The notes under the pieces: model-generated
The model's input: the letters and a program-made list of their open reading frames with translations, nothing else
Databases searched by the model: none
What the model was told of the DNA's origin: nothing
Shown: positions 37,293 to 47,449 of the stretch, one piece after another
How the letters are laid out: each line of letters starts with the position of its first letter
Position numbering within the stretch: position 1 is the stretch's first letter
Assembly: GCF_014526325.1 (NCBI RefSeq)
Contig: NZ_JACNMJ010000001.1
Span: 124,001 to 188,000 of the forward strand
Direction of reading: 5' to 3'
From: Psychroserpens algicola
GTDB lineage: Bacteria; Bacteroidota; Bacteroidia; Flavobacteriales; Flavobacteriaceae
DNA length: 64,000 nt
Program-made: the position numbers and the translations under genes

Positions 37293-37880
37293 TTAATATG
37301 TTTTTTGAACTTCAAAAGCTTTAATTAATTCTGTTTTGCTCAACAAATAGTCAATATCATCATAACCATTAATTAAGCATGTTTTTTTATAAGGATCTAT
37401 TTCAAATGTTTCTGAAATAGCCCCTTCAATTCCTATAGTTTGCATTTCCAAGTTAACACTAATTTGTGTACCTGGATGTTTCTTAATGATACTCATAAGT
37501 TCTGCCAAAAATTGCTCAGACACCTGAATAGGTAACAAACCATTATTTAATGCATTTCCTTTAAAAATGTCAGCAAAGAAACTTGAAACAATAACTTTAA
37601 ATCCATATCCAACCAGAGCCCACGCTGCGTGTTCTCGACTTGAGCCACAACCAAAATTATCGCCAGCAACTAAAATACTACCCGAATACTTAGGGTCGTT
37701 TAATATAAAGGTACTGTTTTTTGACTGGTCTTCGTTGAAGCGCCAATCTCTAAAAACATTGTTACCAAAGCCTTTCTTATCAGTTGCTTTTAAAAAACGC
37801 GCAGGAATGATTTGATCGGTATCCACATTAGCGATATCTAATGGAATTGCAGTAGATGTAAGTGTTGTAAATTTTTCCAT
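37293..37880 (-). CDS. leuD: 3-isopropylmalate dehydratase small subunit LeuD
   Basis: A 195-residue swivel-domain subunit that pairs with Leu[17 protein letters not shown] (about residues 73-88) is the family signature, with [12 protein letters not shown] near 19-30. Length is normal. It begins one base after the leuC stop and so is probably translationally coupled. Confidence 0.96.
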   Translation of the reverse strand: MEKFTTLTSTAIPLDIANVDTDQIIPARFLKATDKKGFGNNVFRDWRFNEDQSKNSTFILNDPKYSGSILVAGDNFGCGSSREHAAWALVGYGFKVIVSSFFADIFKGNALNNGLLPIQVSEQFLAELMSIIKKHPGTQISVNLEMQTIGIEGAISETFEIDPYKKTCLINGYDDIDYLLSKTELIKAFEVQKTY

Positions 37881-37881
37881 A

Positions 37882-39279
37882 TTATACAGCTTCTAATGTT
37901 TCTATTGCTTTAGTAACATCAATAATTTTTCCAGCAACAGCAGTTGCAGCTGCCACTAACGGACTAGCTAAAATAGTTCTTGCCCCTTGCCCTTGACGAC
38001 CTTCAAAATTTCTATTGGAAGTAGATACACAATATTCACCTTGAGGTATTTTATCATCGTTCATTGCCAAACAAGCTGAACAGCCTGGCTGTCGCAGTTC
38101 AAAACCTGCAGCATCAAAAATGGTTTTTAAACCTTCATCTATAATTTGAGCCTCGACTTGCTTACTTCCTGGCACTAACCACGCTGTAACGTTATCGGCT
38201 TTTTGCTTGCCTTTAATATAGCTTGCCGCAACTCTAAAGTCTTCTATTCTGGAGTTAGTACAGCTTCCAATAAACACATAATTAATGGGCTTATTTATCA
38301 AACTTTCACCTGATTGAAAATTCATATAATCAAGTGACTTTTTAAACGAAGCGTCTGTTTCCTGTGGAATAGATTCTGAAATTTTAATACCCATTCCAGG
38401 ATTTGTTCCGTAGGTAATCATTGGCTCAATATCTTCAGCATCAAAAACATATTCTTTATCAAACTGAGCATCTTTATCTGTAGCCAAAGTTTTCCAATAC
38501 GCTACCTTTTTATCAAATTCGCTTCCTTTGGGTGCAAATTCTCTTCCTTTAATATAATCATAAGTAGTTTCATCTGGCGCAATCATTCCGCCACGAGCGC
38601 CCATTTCAATACTCATATTACACACAGTCATTCGGCCTTCCATGCTCATATTTTCAAAAACGTCACCAGCGTATTCACAGAAGTAACCTGTTCCAGAGTT
38701 AGTTCCTAATTTTGAAATAATATAAAGAATGACATCTTTAGGCAAGACACCATTCTTTAACTTGCCATTAACCGTGACTCGTAAACTTTTTGGTTTAGTA
38801 AGCAACAAGCACTGACTTGCAAAAACCTGTGCAACCTGACTCGTTCCAATCCCAAAAGCAATAGCACCAAAAGCACCATGTGTTGAAGTGTGACTATCTC
38901 CACAAACCATGGTCATTCCAGGTTGTGTAATACCTAATTCAGGCGCCATCACATGAACTATTCCATTATATTTATGACCTAACTCGTATAAGGTTATATT
39001 ATTAGCTTTACAATTTTCTGAAAGCTGAGCTAGTTGTTTTCTTGATAATTCATCCTTAACAGGTAAATGTTGATTCTGCGTTGGCGTATTATGGTCTGCA
39101 GTTGCTACTATTTGATCTGGTCGGAGGACAGGAATATTTCGTGCTTTTAATTCGTTAAATGCCTGAGGACTTGTAACCTCATGAATTAAATGCTTATCGA
39201 TGTATAAAATTTGTGGACCATTTGTAATAGAATCTACCACATGCGCATCCCATACTTTGTCAAATAAGGTCTTTCCCAT
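37882..39279 (-). CDS. leuC: 3-isopropylmalate dehydratase large subunit LeuC
   Basis: A 465-residue aconitase-family subunit. The [4Fe-4S] ligands are in GSCTNSR (about 345) and CSACLAMN (about 406-413). [20 protein letters not shown] is at about 130-149. It isomerises 2- and 3-isopropylmalate together with LeuD. Its start overlaps the last base of leuA (1 bp), part of the tightly packed leuACDB order. Confidence 0.96.
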   Translation of the reverse strand: MGKTLFDKVWDAHVVDSITNGPQILYIDKHLIHEVTSPQAFNELKARNIPVLRPDQIVATADHNTPTQNQHLPVKDELSRKQLAQLSENCKANNITLYELGHKYNGIVHVMAPELGITQPGMTMVCGDSHTSTHGAFGAIAFGIGTSQVAQVFASQCLLLTKPKSLRVTVNGKLKNGVLPKDVILYIISKLGTNSGTGYFCEYAGDVFENMSMEGRMTVCNMSIEMGARGGMIAPDETTYDYIKGREFAPKGSEFDKKVAYWKTLATDKDAQFDKEYVFDAEDIEPMITYGTNPGMGIKISESIPQETDASFKKSLDYMNFQSGESLINKPINYVFIGSCTNSRIEDFRVAASYIKGKQKADNVTAWLVPGSKQVEAQIIDEGLKTIFDAAGFELRQPGCSACLAMNDDKIPQGEYCVSTSNRNFEGRQGQGARTILASPLVAAATAVAGKIIDVTKAIETLEAV

Positions 39280-40454
39280 TAGGCTGAAATTATTTGTTGA
39301 TACACATTGCTTGTCTCAATAATTTGATGAATATCATTATCATTAATTTCTTTCTTTTTATCTGCAAAACTCAAAAAATTAGCATAGACCTCATCCAGTT
39401 GAATTTTAGTTAATTCATAACCAACATGCTTTGCGCGATACGCTAATGCCGCTCGACCACTTCTTGCTGTAAGAACAATAGCCGATTCGGTAACACCTAC
39501 ATCTTTAGGGTCAATAATTTCATAGGTTTCACGATTTTTAATAACACCATCTTGATGAATTCCAGAACTATGAGCAAATGCATTAGCACCAACAATTGCC
39601 TTATTTGGCTGCGTATAAATACCCATGCTATCACTCACCAACTGACTCATACCATACAACATTGAAGTATTGATATTGGTATCTAAATTAAGGTAAGGAT
39701 GTTGCTTTAATACCATCACAACTTCTTCTAAAGCTGTGTTTCCGGCACGCTCACCAATACCATTGATTGTACATTCAATTTGTCGGGCACCATTGATAAC
39801 GCCTTCTATCGAATTTGCAGTGGCTAAACCAAGATCATTATGACAATGACATGATAATATTGCTTTATCAATACCTTTTACGTTTTCTTTTAAGTATTTA
39901 ATTTTTGCACCATATTCACTAGGCAAACAGTAACCTGTAGTATCAGGAATATTTAAAACTGTTGCTCCAGCTTTTATCGCAGCTTCACACACTCTTGCTA
40001 AATAATCGTTATCTGTTCTGCCAGCATCTTCAGCATAAAACTCAACATCTTCAACAAAAGATTTTGCATATTTAACAGCGCTCACTGCACGCTCGATAAT
40101 TGCATCTCTGTTGCTTTTAAACTTGTGTTTGATATGTGAATCAGACGTCCCTATTCCTGTGTGGATTCTAGCATTTTTAGCATAAGTCAGGGCCTGTGCA
40201 GCCACTTTAATATCATTTTCTACTGAACGGGTTAAACCACAAACCGTAGCATGTTTTACGATTTTTGAAATCGCTTCTACCGATTTAAAATCACCTGGAC
40301 TCGACACAGGAAAACCAGCCTCAATAACATCTACACCCAGTAAATCTAACTGTTTGGCGATAATGACTTTTTGATCGGTATTCAGTTTACAACCTGGTAC
40401 TTGTTCGCCATCGCGAAGTGTGGTATCGAAAATTTTTACGTTGGAATCAGACAT
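39279..40454 (-). CDS. leuA: 2-isopropylmalate synthase LeuA, short form without regulatory domain
   Basis: A 391-residue TIM-barrel enzyme condensing acetyl-CoA and 2-ketoisovalerate. DTTLRDGEQ is at 10-18, the metal-binding [12 protein letters not shown] near 202-213, and [14 protein letters not shown] near 230-243. The C-terminal LeuA leucine-binding domain (about 130 residues in E. coli) is missing: the protein ends just after the linker subdomain. Control by leucine must act otherwise or be absent. The leuCDB neighbours make citramalate or homocitrate synthase less likely. First gene of the operon; no clear promoter or Leu leader found in 40455-40601. Confidence 0.9.
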   Translation of the reverse strand: MSDSNVKIFDTTLRDGEQVPGCKLNTDQKVIIAKQLDLLGVDVIEAGFPVSSPGDFKSVEAISKIVKHATVCGLTRSVENDIKVAAQALTYAKNARIHTGIGTSDSHIKHKFKSNRDAIIERAVSAVKYAKSFVEDVEFYAEDAGRTDNDYLARVCEAAIKAGATVLNIPDTTGYCLPSEYGAKIKYLKENVKGIDKAILSCHCHNDLGLATANSIEGVINGARQIECTINGIGERAGNTALEEVVMVLKQHPYLNLDTNINTSMLYGMSQLVSDSMGIYTQPNKAIVGANAFAHSSGIHQDGVIKNRETYEIIDPKDVGVTESAIVLTARSGRAALAYRAKHVGYELTKIQLDEVYANFLSFADKKKEINDNDIHQIIETSNVYQQIISA

Positions 40455-40601
40455 TTATCAAAATATATTTTTCTTTTGTCTTACGAATGTATATTTTGGA
40501 TTTGTTTTAACACATACAACTCTATTTAGTTTTACGATGTTCAAACAAAATTTAATTTATTATTAATCTGATTTTCAATATATTAAAACAACATTTGTTT
40601 G

Positions 40602-42146
40602 ATGACTAAGGACCAAAAAGATAATTTGTTTTTACTAATTAAATCGCTTTCAAAATCTGAAAAGCGACAATTTAAATTATATGTTGGTCGACTTGGCGTC
40701 AATTCGGATTCTAAATTCCTGAATCTTTTCAATCTCCTTGACAAATCAAATGTGTATGATGAGACTGTAATTTTAAAAAGCGGAATTGTAAAAAAACAGC
40801 AACTGGCTAATGTAAAGTCACATTTATACAAACAAATATTAATCAGTTTAAAACTCAATCCGTCACATCAAAATATCAGATCTCAAATTAGAGAACAATT
40901 AGACTTTGCATCGATCTTATACCACAAAGGACTGTATAAACAAAGCTTGAAAATCCTAGATAAAGCCAAAGATGTTGCCATTCAGAATGAAGAAAAAAAC
41001 CTGGCTTTTGAAATTGTAGAACTCGAAAAAATTATTGAAGCTCAATACATTACGCGAAGCATCAGTACCAGAGCCGATGAATTAGCTATTCAGGCTAAAG
41101 AATTAAGTTCACTTAATGTTATTGCCAGTAAACTTTCAAATTTATCACTTCAGCTTTACAGCATCATATTAAAAACAGGCTACGTAAAAAATGAAAAAGA
41201 AAGCGAGGAGGTAACTAAATATTTTAATGACCGACTTCCAAAAATCAAATTAGCACAACTCGGATTCAGAGAAAAACTCTGGCTTTACAAAGCACATTTA
41301 TGGTATAGTTTTTTATTACAGGATTTTTTAAACTGCTATAGATATGCAGCAAAATGTGTCGATTTGTTTTCGCAATATCCTAAGATGGTGAATCTGAATC
41401 CCGTGTTTTTCTTAAAAGCAAACAACTATTTACTGGAGTCTATTTTTTTTATCAAAAACAAACCTAAGTTTACAGAGGTTCTTTCTAACCTAAAATCGAA
41501 AGTCGAAGGTAAATCCTTCCCAAAAGACGAAAACGTTCAGGCTTTAACCTTTTTGTATTTCAATTTTCACGACATCAACAAACATTTTATTGATGGGAGT
41601 TTTCATGAAGGTTTGAAATTAATTCCGAGTATAGAAAAAAACTTAACACAGTACCAAAATCGTATTGACGAACATCATAAAATGATTTTTTATTACAAGT
41701 TTGCAAGTATGCATTTTGGAGCTGGAAACAATAAAGAATGCATCAAATATTTAGATAAAATTATTTCCAACAAATCCCTTTCTATGCGCGAAGATTTACT
41801 TTGCTTTTCGAGAGTTCTAAACCTTGTGGCACATTATGAGGCTGGACTAGACTACCATTTAGACACCTTATTGAGAACGACTTATAAGTTCTTAATCAAG
41901 ATGAATGAACTTCATGAGGTTCAAAAAGAAATGATCAAATTCATTAAAGGCTTACAAGATATTTATCCGCATGAACTTAAAAATGCTTTCATCGAGCTAC
42001 ATGCCACACTAAAACAATATGAAGATCATCCTTTTGAAAGACGTGCTTTTTTATATTTAGATATTATTTCGTGGCTAGAAAGCAAAATCACAAATACACC
42101 TGTCGATCAAATTATAAAGACTAAATATCTAGAAAACTACGCCTAG
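40602..42146 (+). CDS. Unknown alpha-helical (TPR-like) cytoplasmic protein
   Basis: A 514-residue protein, start at ATG 40602 (an in-frame TTG three bases before is ignored). It has no signal peptide or membrane segment. The sequence is helical throughout with repeat-like pairs (e.g. ASILYHKGLYKQSLKILDKA near 104-123 and FASMHFGAGNNKECIKYLDK near 366-385), suggesting TPR-type solenoid. It is divergent from leuA. Similar uncharacterised proteins occur in many Flavobacteria. I assign no function. Confidence 0.7.
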   Translation: MTKDQKDNLFLLIKSLSKSEKRQFKLYVGRLGVNSDSKFLNLFNLLDKSNVYDETVILKSGIVKKQQLANVKSHLYKQILISLKLNPSHQNIRSQIREQLDFASILYHKGLYKQSLKILDKAKDVAIQNEEKNLAFEIVELEKIIEAQYITRSISTRADELAIQAKELSSLNVIASKLSNLSLQLYSIILKTGYVKNEKESEEVTKYFNDRLPKIKLAQLGFREKLWLYKAHLWYSFLLQDFLNCYRYAAKCVDLFSQYPKMVNLNPVFFLKANNYLLESIFFIKNKPKFTEVLSNLKSKVEGKSFPKDENVQALTFLYFNFHDINKHFIDGSFHEGLKLIPSIEKNLTQYQNRIDEHHKMIFYYKFASMHFGAGNNKECIKYLDKIISNKSLSMREDLLCFSRVLNLVAHYEAGLDYHLDTLLRTTYKFLIKMNELHEVQKEMIKFIKGLQDIYPHELKNAFIELHATLKQYEDHPFERRAFLYLDIISWLESKITNTPVDQIIKTKYLENYA

Positions 42147-42232
42147 AACACCACAGTATTTCAATTTCTTTAATTTCAGCAAAATAGTAGCCATAAAAAC
42201 AGTAATTTAGTAAGCGTTGACTTATCAAGACA

Positions 42233-43249
42233 ATGACTCACGAATTTAAAAATATCGTATATCAGGCAAAACTCAATCAGCAAAACGGATTGAAAAACGT
42301 ACTCGCTACTGTAGTTCACCTCGAAGGATCATCTTACAGAAAACCTGGTGTGAGAATGCTTATTTCTGAAAACGGAACCATGGTTGGTGCTGTTAGTGGT
42401 GGCTGTGTTGAAAATGATATCAATACACGCGCGCAATCTGTGTTTGAAACCAACACGTCAAAAGTCATGACTTATGATGGTCGTTACCGTTTGGGATGCG
42501 AAGGCATTTTGTACATTTTAATTGAACCCTTTTATATTTCTGATGTGTTCTTAAAAGCCTTCCAGCATATTTTAGAGTCACGTCAAGAGTTTCAAATCCA
42601 GTCATATTATCAAAAAAAGGATGATGCTATCGGTGCTTTTGGAAGTTGCTTTTTAGTAGATAATAATCAAAGTTTTACCTTTTCCGAAGCTATACATCCA
42701 AAAAATAATGGCTTAGATGTCTTTTCTCAAAGCCTAAAACCAAGTCTCAAACTGCTTATTATTGGTGGCGAACATGATGCTGTAAAACTTTGTGTTATGG
42801 CGAATTTACTGGGTTGGGAAGTAGATATCATCACATCGATTAAGGATCCAAAATCTCTTTCCGATTTTCCTGGAGCCAAATCGGTTACGGCTTTAACGCC
42901 CGAAATCGCCGATTTACATATAGATTCGGAAACGATCGTTGTACTCATGACACATAATTATGTTCAGGATTTAAAATACCTTTTAAAACTAGAGCCTTTT
43001 CAACTTAAATACATAGGTATAATCGGATCTTCGAAACGGCGAAACCAATTGGAAAGCGAACTCTTAAATTATAATCCGGATATAAAGGAAGACTTCCTCA
43101 ATTCTATTTACAGTCCGGCAGGATTACACATAGGCGCCATTACACCAGAGGAAATCGCACTAGCAATAGTTTCTGAAATTTTAATGGTCATCAGACAAAC
43201 CAAGCCTATGTCCTTACGCTCTATAACTGTAAAATCAGTGAAAAAATGA
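42233..43249 (+). CDS. XdhC/CoxI-family molybdoenzyme maturation protein (copy 1)
   Basis: A 338-residue protein with an N-terminal XdhC_CoxI domain (about residues 12-80, with GSSYRKPGVRMLI and VSGGCVE) and a C-terminal Rossmann domain (about 178-320, LLIIGGEHDAVKL). XdhC binds molybdenum cofactor and inserts the sulfurated form into xanthine dehydrogenase-like enzymes. It overlaps the MobA-like gene by four bases and precedes the IorA/IorB pair, so it probably matures that enzyme. A second family member lies at 55706-56476. Confidence 0.88.
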   Translation: MTHEFKNIVYQAKLNQQNGLKNVLATVVHLEGSSYRKPGVRMLISENGTMVGAVSGGCVENDINTRAQSVFETNTSKVMTYDGRYRLGCEGILYILIEPFYISDVFLKAFQHILESRQEFQIQSYYQKKDDAIGAFGSCFLVDNNQSFTFSEAIHPKNNGLDVFSQSLKPSLKLLIIGGEHDAVKLCVMANLLGWEVDIITSIKDPKSLSDFPGAKSVTALTPEIADLHIDSETIVVLMTHNYVQDLKYLLKLEPFQLKYIGIIGSSKRRNQLESELLNYNPDIKEDFLNSIYSPAGLHIGAITPEEIALAIVSEILMVIRQTKPMSLRSITVKSVKK

Positions 43250-43839
43250 GAATTGCTACATTGATTCTTAGCGCTGGAAAATCCACCCGAATGGAAACTG
43301 CTAAACAGATATTAAAAGTTGGTGACACAACGCTTTTGGGACGAAGTATTGAACAAGCTTTACAATCGAAAGCTAACAATGTCTTTTGTGTGCTCGGTTC
43401 AAATTATGAGGTTATAAGTGATGCTATCAAATCATATGACGTGACACCTATTATCAATACAAACTACAACAAAGGTTTAAGCACTAGTATTTATGCTGGA
43501 ATTGACCACATCAAAGACAAAAATTTCGATGCTGTTTTAATCCTTCTTGGAGATCAACCTAAAGTAGATGCAGATTTCATCAACGTACTCATTGATTCAT
43601 TTGAAACCAGTCCTAATCAGATTTCAGCTTCGGGTTATTCGGGTAGCATCGGTGTTCCGGCGATATTTCCGAAGACTTATTACACACAGCTTCAAGACTT
43701 AAAAGGCGATAAAGGCGCAAAAGAACTCCTCAACAAATCGTACACTAAAGTAATTCCGATTAGCAATGACCAATTAATAGATATTGACACCAAAGAAGAC
43801 TACCATCAGTTCTTAAAATCTCTTGGCAAAACATCGTAA
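43246..43839 (+). CDS. mocA: MobA-like NTP transferase (molybdenum cofactor nucleotidyltransferase)
   Basis: A 197-residue nucleotidyltransferase. The N-terminal LILSAGKSTRMETAKQIL is the NTP-binding loop of the MobA/MocA family, and LGDQP (about 102-106) is the metal-binding acidic motif. In this setting it is best read as MocA-type, adding CMP to molybdopterin to give the dinucleotide cofactor used by XDH-family enzymes. Overlaps xdhC by ATGA and lies 91 bp before the [2Fe-2S] subunit gene. Confidence 0.82.
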   Translation: MRIATLILSAGKSTRMETAKQILKVGDTTLLGRSIEQALQSKANNVFCVLGSNYEVISDAIKSYDVTPIINTNYNKGLSTSIYAGIDHIKDKNFDAVLILLGDQPKVDADFINVLIDSFETSPNQISASGYSGSIGVPAIFPKTYYTQLQDLKGDKGAKELLNKSYTKVIPISNDQLIDIDTKEDYHQFLKSLGKTS

Positions 43840-43930
43840 TCAAAAAGCGTTAAGTTCAAACATAAAAATATCATTATCAGTTATTTTAAGGGAAATATTC
43901 TTTAACTTTAGCTGAATAATTCTAAGTTCT

Positions 43931-44392
43931 ATGGCAAGTTATAATTTAAAGATTAACGGAAAGGCGGTTGCTGTAACTGTCGATGACGATACACCGCTAC
44001 TTTGGGTGCTTCGTGACGAACTCAATTTAGTAGGTACCAAATTTGGCTGTGGCATTGCGCAATGTGGTGCTTGTACTGTACATCTCGATGGCACTGCTGT
44101 ACGAAGTTGTTCTATTCCTATGGCGAGTTTAGAAGGCGCAAATATCACAACTATTGAAGGATTATCAGATGACAAATTACATCCGGTTCAAGAAGCCTGG
44201 AAAGAGCTTGATGTTCCACAATGCGGATATTGTCAAGCCGGTCAAATTATGACGGCAACCTCATTTTTAAAACAAAATCCTAATCCTAATTCCGAACAAA
44301 TCAGAACTGCCATGAACGGCAATTTATGCAGATGCGCAAGTTATAATCGAATTGAAAAAGCAGTGGCTTTAGCTGCTAAAAAAATGTCTTAA
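43931..44392 (+). CDS. iorA: [2Fe-2S] subunit of an IorA-type molybdenum hydroxylase
   Basis: A 153-residue protein with two [2Fe-2S] domains: the plant-ferredoxin-like set GCGIAQCGACTVHLDG (Cys about 39-47) and C60s, then the helical set CGYCQAGQ and CRC (about 98-101 and 137-139). It is the small subunit of the two-subunit isoquinoline 1-oxidoreductase / aldehyde oxidase type, which lacks an FAD subunit. The partner gene starts 11 bp later. The true substrate is unknown. Confidence 0.87.
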   Translation: MASYNLKINGKAVAVTVDDDTPLLWVLRDELNLVGTKFGCGIAQCGACTVHLDGTAVRSCSIPMASLEGANITTIEGLSDDKLHPVQEAWKELDVPQCGYCQAGQIMTATSFLKQNPNPNSEQIRTAMNGNLCRCASYNRIEKAVALAAKKMS

Positions 44393-44403
44393 GCTAAGAA
44401 ATC

Positions 44404-46563
44404 ATGGAAAATCAAAACAAATTTACCTTAAGCAGACGAAACTTTATTCGTACATCTGCCCTGGCTTCTGGAGGCTTATTAATTGGATTCAATTTCTTAA
44501 CATCTTGTGGGGAAACGGCTGCACCTCCTGTCGATATTTCAAAATTAGATTTTAAAGATTTTAATGCCTTTATTAAAATTGCTGAAAACGGCTATGTCAC
44601 TATTTTTTCACCAAACCCTGAAATCGGTCAAGGCGTCAAAACATCTATGCCTATGATTATTGCTGAAGAACTAGACGTCCCATGGGATCATGTTTCAGTT
44701 GAACAAGGCGCTTTAGATACTACCAATTTTTCCAGACAAGTGGCTGGCGGAAGTCAATCCATACGTTTTGGATGGGATGCTCTGCGTCAAACTGGAGCTA
44801 CTGCAAAACAAATGCTCATTAATGCTGCTGCTGCAAAATGGGGTGTTGAAGCTTCTACGTGTTCGGCTTCTAACGGCATTATTAAAAATTCGAATGGTGA
44901 TGAATTAGGCTATGGCGATGTGGTTAATGAAGCAGCACATCTTGAAATTCCTGAAGATGTAGCATTGAAAACAACTAAAGACTATAAAATTATCGGGAAA
45001 GATGCGATTAATGTTGACATCGATGCAATCATAACAGGAAAACCACTTTTTGGTTTAGATTATGTCGCCGAAAACATGTCCTATGTTTCCGTAATTAGAC
45101 CTCCGGCTTTTGGTCAAAAAATAAACACATTTGATGATACTGCAGCTAAAGCTGTTAATGGTGTTTCTGAGGTTGTTCAGTTTGGTGATAAGATTGCCGT
45201 TTTAGCCTCAAACACTTGGGCTGCCATGAAAGGAAAAAAAACATTGAAAGTGCAATGGACCAACGACAGTAATTTGGAAAATACGGCTGATCATGATGCT
45301 GAATTATTTAAAATATTAGACGGAAAAAATCTTGAAATACGTCGAGAAGATGGCAATGTAAAACAGGCTTTTGCAGAAGCAGATAAGGTGTTAGAACGGA
45401 CTTACGAGTCGCCTTTTTTACCACACAACTGTATGGAACCTATGAATTTTTATGCCAATGTCACTGCTGATAAAGTGCATTTGGTTGGTCCTATTCAAAC
45501 ACCTGCAGGAACCGCAAGACGAATTGCTGATCTAATTAATCGCAGTGAAGAAGATATTCATCTGGAGATGACTAGAATGGGTGGCGGATTTGGCCGACGA
45601 CTCTATGGTGATTTTGCACTAGAAGCTGCCGAAATATCCAACCTCACAAAACAGCCTGTAAAAGTAATTTTCTCCAGAGAAGATGATATGGCTGCAGGTA
45701 TTTACAGACCTGCGATAAAATATCGAATTGCAGCCTCTATTAAAGACGGAAACGTGACAGGCTACCATTTAAAAGAAGCCGCCATCAACTCTAATATGTA
45801 TGGACTTATTCCGCATTTCTTTCCAGCTGGTGCGATAAAAAACTACAAAGTTGAATCTGGAAATTACCAAAGCAATATTACCACAGGAGCCTGGCGCGCC
45901 CCTTATACCAACTTTCTCGCATTTGCCGAACAAAGCTTCTTTGATGAGCTTGCCGAACTTCTGGAAACAGACCCAATTCAATTGCGTTTAGACTTGTTGA
46001 AAAACGTCAAGGATGGTGAAGATCCGAATATTCAATACTCTGCTAAACGAATGACAGACACTATAAATCTAGTGGCTAAAAAAAGTAATTGGGGCAATAC
46101 AAAAGACGGCATTTACCAAGGCTTTGCAGCGTATTACAGTCATAATACTCATGTTGCCGAAGTTGTTGATATCACCCTAAAAAATGGCTTACCTTTGGTT
46201 GAAAAAGTGACCGTTGCAGTCGATTGTGGTATCGTAGTGAATCCAACAGGTGCAAAAAATCAAGTTGAAGGTGGTGTTATTGACGGAATTGGACACGCCA
46301 TGTATGGTGATTTTTCATTTGAAAATGGCCAGCCTCAGCATGTTAATTTTAACACCTATCGTTTAATCCGAATGAAAGAAACACCTATTATAGAAACGTA
46401 TTTTGTTGACAACAACTTATCACCAACTGGTTTGGGAGAACCTGGATTACCGCCTGCTGGAGGCGCTTTGGCAAATGCTATTAAAGCAGCTACAGGACAA
46501 TTATTAACGAAACAACCTTTTGTAAAATCCATACAGAAATACGAAGCGAATCTTAAGGTATAA
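44404..46563 (+). CDS. iorB: Molybdopterin-binding subunit, IorB/aldehyde-oxidase type, Tat-exported
   Basis: A 719-residue large subunit. The N-terminus has a Tat motif (SRRNFIRTSALASGG) and hydrophobic stretch ending in LTSC, possibly a lipoprotein Cys, so the enzyme is probably periplasmic. Cofactor motifs include MGGGFGRRLYGDFA (about 394-407) and the catalytic Glu E679 (GLGEPGLPP). The FRGFG motif of true xanthine dehydrogenases is replaced by WRAPYTNF, so purines are unlikely substrates; small aldehydes or N-heterocycles are possible. Electrons leave through IorA, not FAD. Confidence 0.87.
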   Translation: MENQNKFTLSRRNFIRTSALASGGLLIGFNFLTSCGETAAPPVDISKLDFKDFNAFIKIAENGYVTIFSPNPEIGQGVKTSMPMIIAEELDVPWDHVSVEQGALDTTNFSRQVAGGSQSIRFGWDALRQTGATAKQMLINAAAAKWGVEASTCSASNGIIKNSNGDELGYGDVVNEAAHLEIPEDVALKTTKDYKIIGKDAINVDIDAIITGKPLFGLDYVAENMSYVSVIRPPAFGQKINTFDDTAAKAVNGVSEVVQFGDKIAVLASNTWAAMKGKKTLKVQWTNDSNLENTADHDAELFKILDGKNLEIRREDGNVKQAFAEADKVLERTYESPFLPHNCMEPMNFYANVTADKVHLVGPIQTPAGTARRIADLINRSEEDIHLEMTRMGGGFGRRLYGDFALEAAEISNLTKQPVKVIFSREDDMAAGIYRPAIKYRIAASIKDGNVTGYHLKEAAINSNMYGLIPHFFPAGAIKNYKVESGNYQSNITTGAWRAPYTNFLAFAEQSFFDELAELLETDPIQLRLDLLKNVKDGEDPNIQYSAKRMTDTINLVAKKSNWGNTKDGIYQGFAAYYSHNTHVAEVVDITLKNGLPLVEKVTVAVDCGIVVNPTGAKNQVEGGVIDGIGHAMYGDFSFENGQPQHVNFNTYRLIRMKETPIIETYFVDNNLSPTGLGEPGLPPAGGALANAIKAATGQLLTKQPFVKSIQKYEANLKV

Positions 46564-46576
46564 TAAGAAAAGTAAA

Positions 46577-47356
46577 TCAAATTTTAATTCTGAAACAATC
46601 CGCCATCATCTTGTAAAGTTCTGGGTGCTTTCGTTTCATGAGTTTAGGGTTTTCAAAAAAATATTCTGATGCCACCGCAAAAAACTCCGCTTGTTTGGTA
46701 CCACCATAAGCTCTGATATCAGATGTATCTTTATTAATGGCTTCCATTTCATCATGAACTAATTTCAACCACGGAATTGTATACGCATTCTGCATTAATA
46801 CTTCAGGAATTCCATCGACATTATCATCCATTTTATCAATTAAATGTACAAATTCGTGAATGGCGGTATTGCGTTTATCATTAGCATTTTTAAATCCGTG
46901 ATACAACGCTTTTCTAGATAAAATCATCTTCTTTTCTAAACGCCCTGTACCTACAACACCTGCTATTCGTTTAGATTTACTTTGATCTGAAAACTGAAAA
47001 TCTTCATTAAAATTGTCTGGATAAAGTATTATACCACTAAGCGTTGGGTAATGCCATTCAGCAAACGAAAACACAGGAATTACAGCACTCGATGCAATTA
47101 AAATCTTATCTAATTCTTCTATTTCAAATCCGACACTATCTATATAAACTTCGCTCAAAAATTGCATCATCCTAGTTTGAAAACGCTTCTGTTCACTTGG
47201 TTCTAAGTTTTTATAATACCTGACTTCTTTAAGCAATATAGCATGCCAATGACTAGGAAATTGCTCGATATTTCTGGAGTATTTCTTATAAAAGACATAC
47301 ACAACAAAAACTAAAAGCAAAATAAAAACAAGAATATACAGCATAAAAACAGTCAA
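46577..47356 (-). CDS. MtfA-like zinc peptidase, membrane-anchored
   Basis: A 259-residue protein with an N-terminal membrane helix (about 3-22) and the zinc motif H167-E-F-V-H171 (AIHEFVHLID), followed by a possible third ligand in FAVASEYFFENP. It matches the MtfA/DUF980 (glucose-regulated metallopeptidase) family, which in E. coli binds the Mlc repressor. Here there is no pts gene, so that role is not implied. It is on the opposite strand to its neighbours, tail-to-tail with iorB (13 bp). Confidence 0.8.
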   Translation of the reverse strand: MTVFMLYILVFILLLVFVVYVFYKKYSRNIEQFPSHWHAILLKEVRYYKNLEPSEQKRFQTRMMQFLSEVYIDSVGFEIEELDKILIASSAVIPVFSFAEWHYPTLSGIILYPDNFNEDFQFSDQSKSKRIAGVVGTGRLEKKMILSRKALYHGFKNANDKRNTAIHEFVHLIDKMDDNVDGIPEVLMQNAYTIPWLKLVHDEMEAINKDTSDIRAYGGTKQAEFFAVASEYFFENPKLMKRKHPELYKMMADCFRIKI

Positions 47357-47449
47357 TTAAATAAGACTTCTAAACTAATGATTTTCACTCGTATTAAGCT
47401 TAAATCTAACAAAAAATGAATATCTTTTCAGTACCATAATCGACCAACA

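Noticed and set aside
40455-40601. Leucine leader or attenuator before leuA
   Set aside because: No Leu-rich mini-ORF and no hairpin with a T tract was found on the leuA strand.
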